Below, one piece after another: positions 15,965 to 24,819 of a stretch of 64,000 nucleotides of DNA; within the stretch, counting starts at the first letter, position 1; each line of letters starts with the position of its first letter. Source of the DNA: Falsiroseomonas frigidaquae (lineage in GTDB: Bacteria; Pseudomonadota; Alphaproteobacteria; Acetobacterales; Acetobacteraceae); the NCBI RefSeq assembly GCF_012163145.1, contig NZ_JAAVTX010000006.1, positions 558,001 through 622,000 of the forward strand. Direction: 5' to 3'. The translations under genes and the position numbers were made by a program. The notes beneath the pieces are model-generated. The model ran no database searches. It was not told the origin of the DNA and was given only the letters and a program-made list of their open reading frames with translations.

Positions 15965-17584
15965 CTAACGTCGCAGCGTCGGCGCCGGCTGGCCGTCCAG
16001 CACCACATTGACCACGGCCGGCTTGCCGCTGGCAAAGGCGCGATCCAGCGCGGGCGCCAGGTCCTGCGCCTGTTCCACCGTCTCGCCATGGCCGCCGAGT
16101 GCCGTGGCGATCAGGTCGTAGCGCGTGCCGGGGGCCAGCTCGCAGCCATGCGCGCGGTTGGCGCCATAGTCGCGCACCTGGATCTGGTGCTCGGCGTTCC
16201 AGCGGCTGTCATTGCCCACCACGGCGACGAAGGGCAGGTCGTGCCGGGCGGCGGTGTCCAGTTCCGCCATGTGGAAGCCGAAGCTGCCATCGCCCATCAG
16301 CGCCAGGGTGGGCTGCGGCTTTGCGGCGCGGGCGCCGATGGCGAAGGGGATGCCGACTCCGATGGCGCCCGCCACGCCATTCACGATGCGGGTTCCGGCG
16401 CGCACCATCGCCATGCCCCATTGCCCGATCTCGCCGCCATCGCAGACGAAGGTGGCGCCATGCGCGGCGACGGCCGCATTCACCGCATGGCCCAGCGTGG
16501 CGGACCGGATCGGCCCCGCCGGCGCGCCGGCCAGCGCCGCCCATTCCGCCGGGCGCCAGGCCACCGCCTGCCGCACCCGGTCCGCCCAGCCGGATTGCGC
16601 CGCGACGGGCCGCATCACGCTGGCCAGCGCCGCGATGCTGGCCGCCGCATCGGCCACCGCGGCGAAGACCAGGCGGTCCTCCACCAGCCGCTGCGCGCGG
16701 GCCACCAGCGCGCCCTCCGGCTCCAGCACGATCCAGCGGCAGCCGGCGGCCGTCGCCGGGCTGCGGCCGAACTTCAGGGTGAAATCCATCGGCTTGCCGA
16801 TCAGTACCACCAGGTCGGCCTCCGCCAGCACCTCCGGGAAGGCGCCGAGCGAGGGGTCCGCCAGGCCGCGCGGCGATTGCATGGCGACCACGGGCAGACC
16901 GGAGGACGCCTCCAGCGCCGCCATCGCCACCTGGCCGGCGGGGGTGCACAGCGCGGGCGGCGCGATCAGCAGCGGCCGCGCGGCGGCGGCCACCGCCTGC
17001 GCCACCAGCAGCGCGCTTTCCGCGCCCAGCGGCATGGCGCTGCGGGCGAAGGCGCCGTTCTGCGGCACCGGCGCGGCTTCCACCTTCGCCTCCAGCACAT
17101 CGGTCGGCAGGCTGAGATGCACCGGGCCGGGCCGGCCGCCGAGCGCGATGCCGAAGGCGCGCGCCACATCCTGCGCCAGCCCGGCGGCGGTCTGCGCCGC
17201 CCAGGCCGCCTTGCTGACCGGCGCGGCGAGCGCCGCCTGCGGCAGTTCCTGGAAGGCGCCATTGCCGATATCGGCCAGCGGCGCATGGCCGGACAGCAGC
17301 AGCACCGGCACCTCGCCGGCCAAGGCGGAGCACAGCGCGGCGGTGGCATTGGCATGGCCCTGCCCGCCGGTGACCATAGCGACACCGACCTGCCCGGTCA
17401 GCCGCGCATAGGCATCGGCCATATGCACCGCGGCGGCCTCGTGCCGCGTATGCACCAGCTCGATGCCCGAGCCGACCAGGGCGTCGAACACCTCCATGAT
17501 GTGGTTGCCCGACAGGGTGAAGATCCGCGTTACCCCGGCGGCCTTGAGGCCACTGACCAGGACATCCGCACCGCGCTGCGCCAT
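15965..17584 (-). CDS. thiamine-diphosphate-dependent enzyme (acetolactate synthase-like)
   Basis: 539 residues from ATG 17584. Three-domain ThDP enzyme: N-terminal Pyr domain with the catalytic Glu49 (HTRHEAAAVHMADAYAR), a central domain, and a C-terminal PP domain with the cofactor motif GDGSFGF...N (GDGSFGFHMAELDTAARHDL, then VVGNDSRWN). Similar to acetolactate synthase, oxalyl-CoA decarboxylase and benzaldehyde-lyase-like proteins. No small regulatory subunit lies nearby, so biosynthetic acetohydroxyacid synthase is unlikely; the true substrate is unknown. Diverges from a TauE permease gene and is followed by the PPOX gene. Confidence 0.82.
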   Translation of the reverse strand: MAQRGADVLVSGLKAAGVTRIFTLSGNHIMEVFDALVGSGIELVHTRHEAAAVHMADAYARLTGQVGVAMVTGGQGHANATAALCSALAGEVPVLLLSGHAPLADIGNGAFQELPQAALAAPVSKAAWAAQTAAGLAQDVARAFGIALGGRPGPVHLSLPTDVLEAKVEAAPVPQNGAFARSAMPLGAESALLVAQAVAAAARPLLIAPPALCTPAGQVAMAALEASSGLPVVAMQSPRGLADPSLGAFPEVLAEADLVVLIGKPMDFTLKFGRSPATAAGCRWIVLEPEGALVARAQRLVEDRLVFAAVADAAASIAALASVMRPVAAQSGWADRVRQAVAWRPAEWAALAGAPAGPIRSATLGHAVNAAVAAHGATFVCDGGEIGQWGMAMVRAGTRIVNGVAGAIGVGIPFAIGARAAKPQPTLALMGDGSFGFHMAELDTAARHDLPFVAVVGNDSRWNAEHQIQVRDYGANRAHGCELAPGTRYDLIATALGGHGETVEQAQDLAPALDRAFASGKPAVVNVVLDGQPAPTLRR

Positions 17585-17723
17585 CGTTTCCAAGCTCCCG
17601 TATTGCCGTGAAAGGACCATGCGAGACGGGTCCGCACAAGGCGGGTTCCAAGAAAGCGGGGGGGCTGGCGCGCGGCACGTTAGTGCGGTTGGTTCTGGAT
17701 CTGCGCCGAGACCTGGAAACGCG

Positions 17724-18455
17724 ATGCCCTTCGAATACCTGATCCTGCTCGGCGGCTGCTTCGTCGCGGCCTTCGCTTCCGGCATGGCCGGCTTCGCCTT
17801 CAACCTGGTGGCCGCCGGCATCCTGTTCCACTGGCTGCCGCCGCAGCAGACGGCGCCCGTGCTGGTGGTGGGCTCGCTGATGATCCAGCTCGCCACGCTG
17901 GGCGCGATATGGCCGGCGGTGCGCTGGCAGGTGCTGCGGCCCTACATCATCGGCGGGCTGCTCGGCACGCCGGTCGGGGTGCTGCTGCTGGCGCGGGTAG
18001 ATCCGGGCGCGGTCGCCGCCGGAGTCGGGCTGCTGCTGGTGGGCTACTCGTCCTGGGCGCTGATCGGCATCGCCCGCGCGCGACCCGCCGGTTCGATGCA
18101 GGCGGGGGTCTCGGCGGATGCCACGGTGGGCTTCGCCAGCGGCATCCTGGGCGGACTCGGCGGCTTCTCCGGCCCGCTGCTGGCGATGTGGGGGGATCTG
18201 AAGGGGGTGCGGAAGGATGAAGGGCGGGCAATCTACCAGCCCTTCATCGTGGCGATGCAGATGGCCGCCGCGGTCGGCCTGCTGGCCGGCGGCTTCTTCG
18301 GGCAGGAAAGTGCGCGCATGCTGCTGGTGGCGCTGCCGGCCCTGGCGCTGGGCGGCTGGCTTGGCGTCATCGCCTATCGCTGGATTCCGGCGCAGGGCTT
18401 CCGGCTGGTGTTGCTGGGGCTGCTGCTGGCCTCCGGCCTTTCGCTGTTGCTGTGA
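17724..18455 (+). CDS. sulfite exporter TauE/SafE family permease
   Basis: 243 residues from ATG 17724, with about eight hydrophobic helices and the duplicated TauE/SafE pattern (ASGMAGFAFNLVAAGILFHW in the first half, ASGILGGLGGFSGPLLAMWG in the second). Family members export sulfite, sulfoacetate or related anions or import substrates such as taurine. It diverges from the ThDP enzyme gene across 139 bp, so a link to that enzyme's substrate is possible; it could equally go with the downstream rhodanese/chromate genes. Confidence 0.82.
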   Translation: MPFEYLILLGGCFVAAFASGMAGFAFNLVAAGILFHWLPPQQTAPVLVVGSLMIQLATLGAIWPAVRWQVLRPYIIGGLLGTPVGVLLLARVDPGAVAAGVGLLLVGYSSWALIGIARARPAGSMQAGVSADATVGFASGILGGLGGFSGPLLAMWGDLKGVRKDEGRAIYQPFIVAMQMAAAVGLLAGGFFGQESARMLLVALPALALGGWLGVIAYRWIPAQGFRLVLLGLLLASGLSLLL

Positions 18456-18469
18456 GGGAGCTGCCGGGC

Positions 18470-18592
18470 ATGAAGCTGATCATCCTGTTTTTCTTCCTGG
18501 CCGCTCTGCCGGCCCTGGGGCAGCCCGCCGGCCCACCGCCGCAGGAAGATTGCGGCTGCGGCGTGCCGAGTTCGCCGCGCGGCCCGCGCTGA
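18470..18592 (+). CDS. short secreted Cys-containing peptide, 40 aa
   Basis: A short ORF from ATG 18470 to TGA 18592, 14 bp after the TauE stop and preceded by GAGGGAG. Residues 1-19 look like a signal peptide (MKLIIL then FFFLAALPALGQ), followed by Pro-rich sequence and the motif DCGCG. No family recognised. The hydrophobic N-terminus, ribosome site and operon-like spacing support it; the short length leaves doubt. Confidence 0.45.
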   Translation: MKLIILFFFLAALPALGQPAGPPPQEDCGCGVPSSPRGPR

Positions 18593-18753
18593 GGCAACGC
18601 GGCGCGCCGGTTGACCGGCACGACCGGCCAATCCTAGTCTCCGCCCGGGGCCACCGCGATCGCCCCATCAGTCACCTGCCCGGCCACCCTCAGTCACGGG
18701 CCAGGCATGTGCCCAAGCATCGCGTCCAACCACCCGCCAGGGAGTGGACGCCC

Positions 18754-19569
18754 ATGCCTGAGTTACCTTCGATCAAACCCGATGATCTCGCCCGCAGGAT
18801 CGGCCTCGCTGATGCGCCGCTGCTGGTCGATGTGCGGCTGGCAGAGGATGCCGCCGCGGATCCACGCAGCCTGCCCGCGGCGCGGCGCCAGGACCATCGC
18901 CAGATCACCGCCTGGGCGCCGGCACAGCGGGGCCGTGAGGTGGTCGTCATCTGCCAGCGCGGGCTGAAGCTTTCCGAAGGCGCAGCCGCCTGGCTTCGGC
19001 ACGAGGGCGCGGAGGCCAGGGTGCTGGAAGGCGGCTTCGAGGCTTGGCGCGCCGCCGGACTTCCGCTGTTCCGGGACGCGCCGCTGCCGCCACCCGACGC
19101 GGCGGGCCGCACGCTATGGGTCACCAGGGCGCGGCCGAAGGTGGACCGCATCGCCTGCCCCTGGCTGATCAGGCGCTTCATCGACCGCGAGGCGGTGTTC
19201 CTGTTCGTCGCGGCGTCGGAGGTCGCTGCCGTCGCCGCCCATTACGGCGCGACGCCCTTCGACATCGACGGCGTGTTCTGGAGCCATCGCGGCGAGACCT
19301 GCACCTTCGACACGATGCTGGCCGAATTCGGCTTGGCAAGCCCGGCCCTGCAGCGCCTGGCGCTGCTGGTGCGCGGCGCCGATACGGCGCGGCCCGACCT
19401 GGCACCGGAAGCAGCCGGGCTGCTGGCCGCGTCGCTCGGCCTGTCCCGGCTGCATGGCGACGACCTGGCGCAGCTCGATGCCGGATTGTCGCTCTATGAC
19501 GCCTTCTATTTGTGGTGCCGCGATGCCACAGGGGAGACTCACAATTGGCCGGCCCAGGGACTCACCTGA
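18754..19569 (+). CDS. chrB: rhodanese-ChrB domain chromate resistance protein
   Basis: 271 residues from ATG 18754 with AGGGAG upstream. N-terminal rhodanese domain (about 10-115) with the active-site Cys loop ICQRGLKLSEG and the EGGFEAWRAAGLP end motif; C-terminal ChrB domain (about 130-270) with KVDRIACPWLIRRFIDREAV and FDTMLAEFGLA. ChrB-domain proteins act in chromate resistance, as regulators or chromate-handling proteins; the fused sulfurtransferase domain points to sulfur chemistry. Its TGA overlaps the chrA ATG, so the two are translationally coupled. Confidence 0.87.
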   Translation: MPELPSIKPDDLARRIGLADAPLLVDVRLAEDAAADPRSLPAARRQDHRQITAWAPAQRGREVVVICQRGLKLSEGAAAWLRHEGAEARVLEGGFEAWRAAGLPLFRDAPLPPPDAAGRTLWVTRARPKVDRIACPWLIRRFIDREAVFLFVAASEVAAVAAHYGATPFDIDGVFWSHRGETCTFDTMLAEFGLASPALQRLALLVRGADTARPDLAPEAAGLLAASLGLSRLHGDDLAQLDAGLSLYDAFYLWCRDATGETHNWPAQGLT

Positions 19570-20900
19570 TGGACATGCCGCAGCGCGCGGATTTTCCCAC
19601 CCTTCGCGCGGCGATGCGCGTCTGGCTGCGTATCGGCCTGCTGTCCTTCGGCGGCCCCGCCGCGCAGATCGCGCTGATGCACCGGGAGGTGGTGGAGCAG
19701 CACCGCTGGATCTCGGATGCGCGATTCCTGCACGCGCTGAATTTCTGCATGCTGCTGCCGGGGCCGGAGGCGCAGCAACTGGCCACCTATCTCGGCTGGC
19801 TGATGCATGGCGTGCGCGGCGGGCTGGTGGCGGGGCTGCTGTTCATCCTGCCGGGCGCGGCGGTGATGCTGGCGCTGTCGGTGCTGTATGTCACGCTCGG
19901 CGCCGTGCCGCTGGTGGCGGCGCTGTTCTTCGGCCTGAAATGCGCCGTGCTGGTGGTGGTGGTGGAAGCCCTGCTGCGCGTGGCGAAGCGCGCGCTGCGC
20001 GGCCCCCTGCCCTGGGCGCTGGCGGTGGCCGCCTTCCTCGCGCTTTTCGCGCTGGACCTGCCCTTCCCCATCGTGGTGCTGGCGGCGGCGGCCATCGGCT
20101 ACGCGCTGCCGCATGCATTCAACGGAACCGGCCACGGCGATGCCCGGGACGGCCCGCCGGCCTTGCTGGATGCGTTGATCCTGCAGGACCCGGACCGCAT
20201 TCCCCGCATGGCCCGCCGGGCGCGCACGGCGGGCCTGGTGGCGCTGGCGCTCTGGGCCTGGCCGGTGGCGCTGCTGATGGGAAGCGCGCCCTGGGGCGAC
20301 GTCGCCTGGTTTTTCTCGAAGATGGCGGTGGTCACCTTCGGCGGCGCCTATGCCGTGCTGGCCTATGTCGCGCAGGAGGCGGTGGAGAATTACGGCTGGC
20401 TGACGGCCGCGGATATGCTGGCCGGCCTCGGCCTGGCGGAGACCACGCCCGGCCCGCTGATCCTGGTGCTGCAATTCGTCGGCTTCCTGGCGGGCCACGG
20501 TGGACACGGGCTGTGGGGCGGGGTTCTGGCCTCCCTGCTCGCACTCTGGGTCACCTTCGCACCCTGCTTCGCCTGGATCTTCCTCGGCGCGCCCTTCGTC
20601 GAGAGGCTGCATGCGGAGCCGCGACTGAAGGCGGCGCTGGCCGGGGTGACCGCGGCGGTGGTCGGCGTGATTGCGAACCTGGCGCTGTGGTTCGGCCTGC
20701 GGGTGATCTTCGCGCGGGTCGAGGCCACCAGCCTCGGCCCGCTCCGGCTGGACCTGCCCGATGCGACCAGCCTGCAGCCGGATGCGCTGCTGCTGAGCGT
20801 GCTGGCGGCCGCCTGCCTGTTCGGCCTGAAGCTCGGCCTGCTGCGGACGCTGGGCATCACCGCCGCGGCGGGGTTCCTGATGCGGGCGATGCTGGGCTGA
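19569..20900 (+). CDS. chrA: chromate transporter ChrA
   Basis: 443 residues from ATG 19569, overlapping the previous stop as TGATG. Two homologous CHR domains: residues about 10-190 with LLSFGGPAAQIALMHREVVE and LPGPEAQQLATYLGW, and about 220-440 with MAVVTFGGAYAVLAYVAQEA and ETTPGPLILVLQFVGFLAG. ChrA exports chromate or, in some cases, sulfate-like anions across the inner membrane. The coupling to the rhodanese-ChrB gene supports a chromate detoxification unit. Confidence 0.93.
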   Translation: MDMPQRADFPTLRAAMRVWLRIGLLSFGGPAAQIALMHREVVEQHRWISDARFLHALNFCMLLPGPEAQQLATYLGWLMHGVRGGLVAGLLFILPGAAVMLALSVLYVTLGAVPLVAALFFGLKCAVLVVVVEALLRVAKRALRGPLPWALAVAAFLALFALDLPFPIVVLAAAAIGYALPHAFNGTGHGDARDGPPALLDALILQDPDRIPRMARRARTAGLVALALWAWPVALLMGSAPWGDVAWFFSKMAVVTFGGAYAVLAYVAQEAVENYGWLTAADMLAGLGLAETTPGPLILVLQFVGFLAGHGGHGLWGGVLASLLALWVTFAPCFAWIFLGAPFVERLHAEPRLKAALAGVTAAVVGVIANLALWFGLRVIFARVEATSLGPLRLDLPDATSLQPDALLLSVLAAACLFGLKLGLLRTLGITAAAGFLMRAMLG

Positions 20901-20986
20901 GCGCGCGGCATTTTCGTTGTGAAACTGTCCGCGGCATGTCCTGATCCTGCCCGCCGGGAGCGCGGCGCCTTGGGGGGAGGTCGGCC

Positions 20987-22018
20987 ATGCCCGCCGTTCA
21001 GCACTTCACGATGCTGCACAACTTCCTGTCCCAGCTTGAGGTGCGGGCCGACTTCCTGGGCACGCGCCTGGCGGCCGATGGCCCGACGCCCGCGGAAATC
21101 GCCGACATCAAGGCCGCCATCCAGGCCATCCAGGCCGACAGCGCCAACGGCACGGCGACCTCCGAAGACCTGATCTGGAGCCGCGCCTACCAGGTCGAGC
21201 GGCGCCTGGCGCTGCTGGAGCCCGAGGACACGCTGGTCGCCGAGATCCGGCGCCGGCTGGATGAGGCGGTCGAGGAAAAGGTGAAAAGCGCGCCGCGGCT
21301 GCAGAGCTATTTCGAGGCGACGCTGCCGCTGGTGGCCGATACGGCGCAGCATCCGCCAGGGCTGAAGCCGGGTGGCGCGGTCCGTCTGCGCGCCCTGCTG
21401 CTGGCGGTGCTGGAAGAAATCCACTGGACGTTGCAACGCAAGTTCCACGCGCGGCCGATCCAGAAGCGTGCATCGAGGCTGGTGGCGGGCGTCGGGATCG
21501 TCGGCTGCATCCTGTTCCTGCTGCCCTATGTCGTCATCTACCTCACGCCGCGGCCGGCGCCGCCGGGCGAGATGTCCTTTTCGGGCTGGGCCTGGCTGCC
21601 GCTGTACACCGCGGCGACCACCGGCTTCTTCGGCGCGATGTTCAGCCGCCTGCTGACGCTTCAGGCCAAGCGCGGCGCCATGACCCTGGGCGAGTTGAAC
21701 GATGCGCGGGACCTCACCTCGATCCTGCTGCGCGGGGCCGTCGGCACCACCGGCGCCGTGATCGTCTATTTCTTCCTGCTGTCGGGCGTCATCGGTGGCG
21801 CGCTGATTCCGAAATTCGCCGAGATGAGCTTCGACCAGTTCAGCCATCCCAGCCCGGGCCGGGAAGGCATCACGCCGCTGCGCCTGGTACTACCGAATGC
21901 CCAATTGGCGCTGCTGGTGGTCTGGACCTTCCTCTCCGGCTTCTCCGAAAGGCTGGTGCCCAGCGTGCTGAAATCCTCCGAGGCCACGATCCGGGAGCCG
22001 CCGAAGCCGGCAGGCTGA
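20987..22018 (+). CDS. uncharacterised membrane protein, 343 aa
   Basis: Starts at ATG 20987 after a strong GGGGGGAGG. Unrecognised. The first 155 residues are soluble and helical (TPAEIADIKAAIQAIQADSA, then YQVERRLALLEPEDTLVAEI). Four hydrophobic segments follow: about 163-187 (GVGIVGCILFLLPYVVIYLT), 203-222, 249-274 and 305-322. No enzymatic motif. Helical cytoplasmic domain plus C-terminal membrane part suggests a scaffold, sensor or channel-like protein. Its stop abuts the convergent phosphatase stop with no intergenic base. Confidence 0.75.
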   Translation: MPAVQHFTMLHNFLSQLEVRADFLGTRLAADGPTPAEIADIKAAIQAIQADSANGTATSEDLIWSRAYQVERRLALLEPEDTLVAEIRRRLDEAVEEKVKSAPRLQSYFEATLPLVADTAQHPPGLKPGGAVRLRALLLAVLEEIHWTLQRKFHARPIQKRASRLVAGVGIVGCILFLLPYVVIYLTPRPAPPGEMSFSGWAWLPLYTAATTGFFGAMFSRLLTLQAKRGAMTLGELNDARDLTSILLRGAVGTTGAVIVYFFLLSGVIGGALIPKFAEMSFDQFSHPSPGREGITPLRLVLPNAQLALLVVWTFLSGFSERLVPSVLKSSEATIREPPKPAG

Positions 22019-22612
22019 TCAGGCCGCGCCCAGCGTCCCTGCCGCGAGCACGCCCAGCAGCCGGCCGCCCGGCGCGAAGATGGCGGAAGCGCCTTCCGGA
22101 TAGTCCGCCTGGCCCAAGCCGCGCCCCAGCGCCATGCCCAGCGGCACGATATGCCCGACCAGCACATCCACCGCATCGGGGGCGGAGGGGCTGCGGATGC
22201 GGTCGCGCAGCCAGGCGATGTTGGCTTCCAGAAGTGCCGCATCCGGCGTGTAGTCATCCGCCGTCAGCCGCGGCTCCACCACCGCCCGCGCGCCGAAGGC
22301 CAGTTCTGCCGTGTCGCGCGCCCGGAACACCGGGCTGGTCAGCACCTGGCCGAGCGGCAGCCGCGCGAAGGCCTGGCCGAGCGCGCGCGCCTGCGCCCGC
22401 CCGGCGGCGGAGAGGTTGCGCTGGCCGGCGCGATCCGACAGGTAGCCGCGATCCGCCTGGCTGCGATCCGTGATGGCATGCCGCAGCACCACCACCACGC
22501 CACCGCGCCGCAGCCGCGCCATCAGCGCGGCGGCGGCATCGCCCTGTACCGTTGCCGCCTGCGCGCCCCCCGCGAGCAGGGTTGGCAGGAGGAGAAATCC
22601 GCGGCGCCGCAT
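22019..22612 (-). CDS. secreted histidine phosphatase family protein
   Basis: 197 residues. Signal peptide about 1-19 (MRRRGFLLLPTLLAGGAQA), then the phosphoglycerate-mutase-like core: catalytic RHAITD near residue 44, FRARDTAELAF, and the second catalytic His in VLVGHIVPLGM. Family members hydrolyse phosphate esters through a phosphohistidine; this exported version probably acts in the periplasm on an unknown substrate. Its ATG overlaps the kelch gene's TGA by one base, so the pair is translationally coupled. Confidence 0.85.
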   Translation of the reverse strand: MRRRGFLLLPTLLAGGAQAATVQGDAAAALMARLRRGGVVVVLRHAITDRSQADRGYLSDRAGQRNLSAAGRAQARALGQAFARLPLGQVLTSPVFRARDTAELAFGARAVVEPRLTADDYTPDAALLEANIAWLRDRIRSPSAPDAVDVLVGHIVPLGMALGRGLGQADYPEGASAIFAPGGRLLGVLAAGTLGAA

Positions 22613-23733
22613 CAGCCGAGGGTGAAGGCCTCATGCACCGCCGTCTTGATGCCGCCGCCGACCACCGGGCCGCCGCCCGCAACATAGATGAAGTCGCCGA
22701 TGGTCACCGCGCCCATGCCGTGGCGCGGCGTCGGCATCGGCGCGTGGTGCTGCCAGGTGTCGGAGGTCGGGTCGTAGCTTTCCACCTGGCCATGCACCTT
22801 GCCGGTCAGCACGCGGTTCTCGAACCAGCCGGATTCGCCACCCATGGCGAAGAAGCGGCCGCGATACAGCACCAGGCCGTGGCCGGACCGCGGCGTCGGC
22901 AGCGGCGCGCGCTCCACCCAGGTGTCCTGCGCCGGCAGGTACACGTGGTGCAGGCCGGTGTTATATTCGAAGGTGTTGAAGCGGCCGCCGATGATGTGGA
23001 TGGCGCCGTCATGCGCCAGAACGCCGGCATGGTCCCGCGCGCCGGGCAGCGCCTTGCGCATCTCCCATTTGTCCGCCTGCGGGTCATACACCTCGTGCCA
23101 GCCGACCGAGGCACGTTCCCGCTCCGGCTCCGAAGCGCCGCCGATGTGGTGGATCTTGCCGTCGATCACCGCCAGCGCGCCGGCGCCGCGCGGCCTCGGC
23201 ATGGGGGCCAGCCGGTCCCAGCGATCGGCCGCCACGTCATAGGCGAAGGCCAGCGTATCGGCGCCGCGGTTCTGGTTGCTGAAGCCACCGAAGGCATAGA
23301 CGCGCCCGGCATGCGCCACCACGCCCACATGGTTGGCACCGCGCGGCAGGCGGGCGGCTTCCTTCCAGCTATCCGTGGCCGGGTCATAGATATGGTGCCA
23401 GGTGTTGTTGACCTGCTGCTCGGCATAGCCGCCGACGACATGCAGCTTGCCGTCCCATTCGGCCGCCCAGGCCATCTCGGTGCGCGGCAGCGGCAGCGGC
23501 GCGCGGTTCACCCACCGGCCGGGCGGGCCGGCCGGCGCGGGGCTGTCGACGAAGCGCTGCGCGTATTGGGCGGGCGTCAGCACCACCGGCCCCTGCCCGC
23601 GCAGCGGCGCCATCCGGTCTGCGGGGATCGGCACGCCATGGTGCGGCATCGCCTGCTGCGCGCCCGCCACCCTGCCCAGCGCCGCACCACCCAGCAGGGC
23701 CGTGCCGCCGCCCAGCATCATCCGCCTGTGCAT
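22612..23733 (-). CDS. exported kelch-repeat beta-propeller protein
   Basis: 373 residues from ATG 23733. Tat/Sec-like signal peptide (MHRRMMLGGGTALLGGAALG, cleavage after AGA), then about six kelch repeats with the family pattern of GG after a beta strand, YDP and W (for example KLHVVGGYAEQQVNNTWHHI and RVYAFGGFSN). Propellers of this type bind ligands or act as oxidases and epimerases; no catalytic residues can be assigned. Co-transcribed with the histidine phosphatase and divergent from the manganese catalase. Confidence 0.87.
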   Translation of the reverse strand: MHRRMMLGGGTALLGGAALGRVAGAQQAMPHHGVPIPADRMAPLRGQGPVVLTPAQYAQRFVDSPAPAGPPGRWVNRAPLPLPRTEMAWAAEWDGKLHVVGGYAEQQVNNTWHHIYDPATDSWKEAARLPRGANHVGVVAHAGRVYAFGGFSNQNRGADTLAFAYDVAADRWDRLAPMPRPRGAGALAVIDGKIHHIGGASEPERERASVGWHEVYDPQADKWEMRKALPGARDHAGVLAHDGAIHIIGGRFNTFEYNTGLHHVYLPAQDTWVERAPLPTPRSGHGLVLYRGRFFAMGGESGWFENRVLTGKVHGQVESYDPTSDTWQHHAPMPTPRHGMGAVTIGDFIYVAGGGPVVGGGIKTAVHEAFTLG

Positions 23734-23843
23734 CTGTCGGTCCCTCGCTGCCTCGTTCCGCCACTGCGGCCAAACCCGGCCACTGCCCATCCGTTGGCTG
23801 CCGGGGCCGAACGGAGGGTCCCTCCAACCCAGGAGAGCCGAAT

Positions 23844-24728
23844 ATGTTCTACATGGACGGAAAGCTTCAATACCCGGTGCGAGTCGAGAAGCCGAACCCG
23901 ATCTTCGCCCGCGCGCTGCAACAGGCCATCGGCGGGGTCGAAGGCGAGATCCGCGTCTGCCTGCAGTACATGTTCCAGGCCTGGGGCTGCCGTGGCCCGG
24001 CAAAGTACCGCGACATGCTGCTGAACACCGGCACGGAGGAGATCGGCCATATCGAGATGCTGGCCACCGCCGTCGCGCTGAACCTGGAGAAGGCGCCGCT
24101 TTCCCTGCAGGAAGACGCCGCCGCCAACCCGATCGCCGGTGCCGTGCTGAACGGCATGAACCTGCGCCACATCCTGTCCAGCGGCCTTGCGGCGACGGCC
24201 GAGGATGCGAATGGCGTGCCCTTCAACGCCAGCCACGTCTATGCCAGCGGCAACATCGCCGCCGACATGCTGGCCAATGCCACGGCCGAATCCAGCGGCC
24301 GCGCGCTGGCGGTACGGCTGCAAGGGATGACGGATGATCCGGGCATGAAGGACATGCTGGGCTTCCTGGTGGCACGCGACACCATGCACCAGCAGCAATG
24401 GCTGGCGGTGGTGGAGGAGCTGGGCGGCCATCAGGCGCAGCTTCCGATTCCGAACTCGCATCCGGACAGCGCGGAGCATGCGCGTTTCAGCTACGCCTTC
24501 TTCGGCCATGACGTCTCCGGCATGGTGCCGAGCGGGCGCTGGACCGAGGGCGCCTCGCTGGACGGCAAGGGCACCTTCTCCTCGATGCGGAGCGAGCCGC
24601 TGGGTGGCGAGCCGTCGCTGGCGGCACCCCGGCCGGATTCCGGCGCGCAGCAGGAACAGGGCACGCATGGCGCACCGCCGAGTGCGGCGAATGACGCCGC
24701 GGCGCGCAAGCAGGGCCGTCCCGCCTGA
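23844..24728 (+). CDS. manganese catalase
   Basis: 294 residues from ATG 23844, preceded by AGGAGAG. A ferritin-like di-manganese catalase: ligands Glu35 (VEGEIRV), Glu66 and His69 (TEEIGHIEML), Glu149 (NATAESSG) and His182 (RDTMHQQQW) are in the positions expected for the family. It disproportionates hydrogen peroxide without heme. The last 70 residues are low-complexity (Pro, Ala, Gly, Gln), as is common in proteobacterial members. Divergent from the kelch gene. Confidence 0.94.
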   Translation: MFYMDGKLQYPVRVEKPNPIFARALQQAIGGVEGEIRVCLQYMFQAWGCRGPAKYRDMLLNTGTEEIGHIEMLATAVALNLEKAPLSLQEDAAANPIAGAVLNGMNLRHILSSGLAATAEDANGVPFNASHVYASGNIAADMLANATAESSGRALAVRLQGMTDDPGMKDMLGFLVARDTMHQQQWLAVVEELGGHQAQLPIPNSHPDSAEHARFSYAFFGHDVSGMVPSGRWTEGASLDGKGTFSSMRSEPLGGEPSLAAPRPDSGAQQEQGTHGAPPSAANDAAARKQGRPA

Positions 24729-24819
24729 TCTCAGCCAGTTGAAGCGAGGCGAACCGGCGTAGCACGGCGGCGTTGTGACCAACGTGGTACGCCACTTCCG
24801 GACTGACAGGAGATCGCCG

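Noticed and set aside
15497-17611. 704-codon rightward frame opposite the PPOX and ThDP genes
   Set aside because: Spans two real opposite-strand genes with textbook motifs; His/Arg/Gly-rich shadow.
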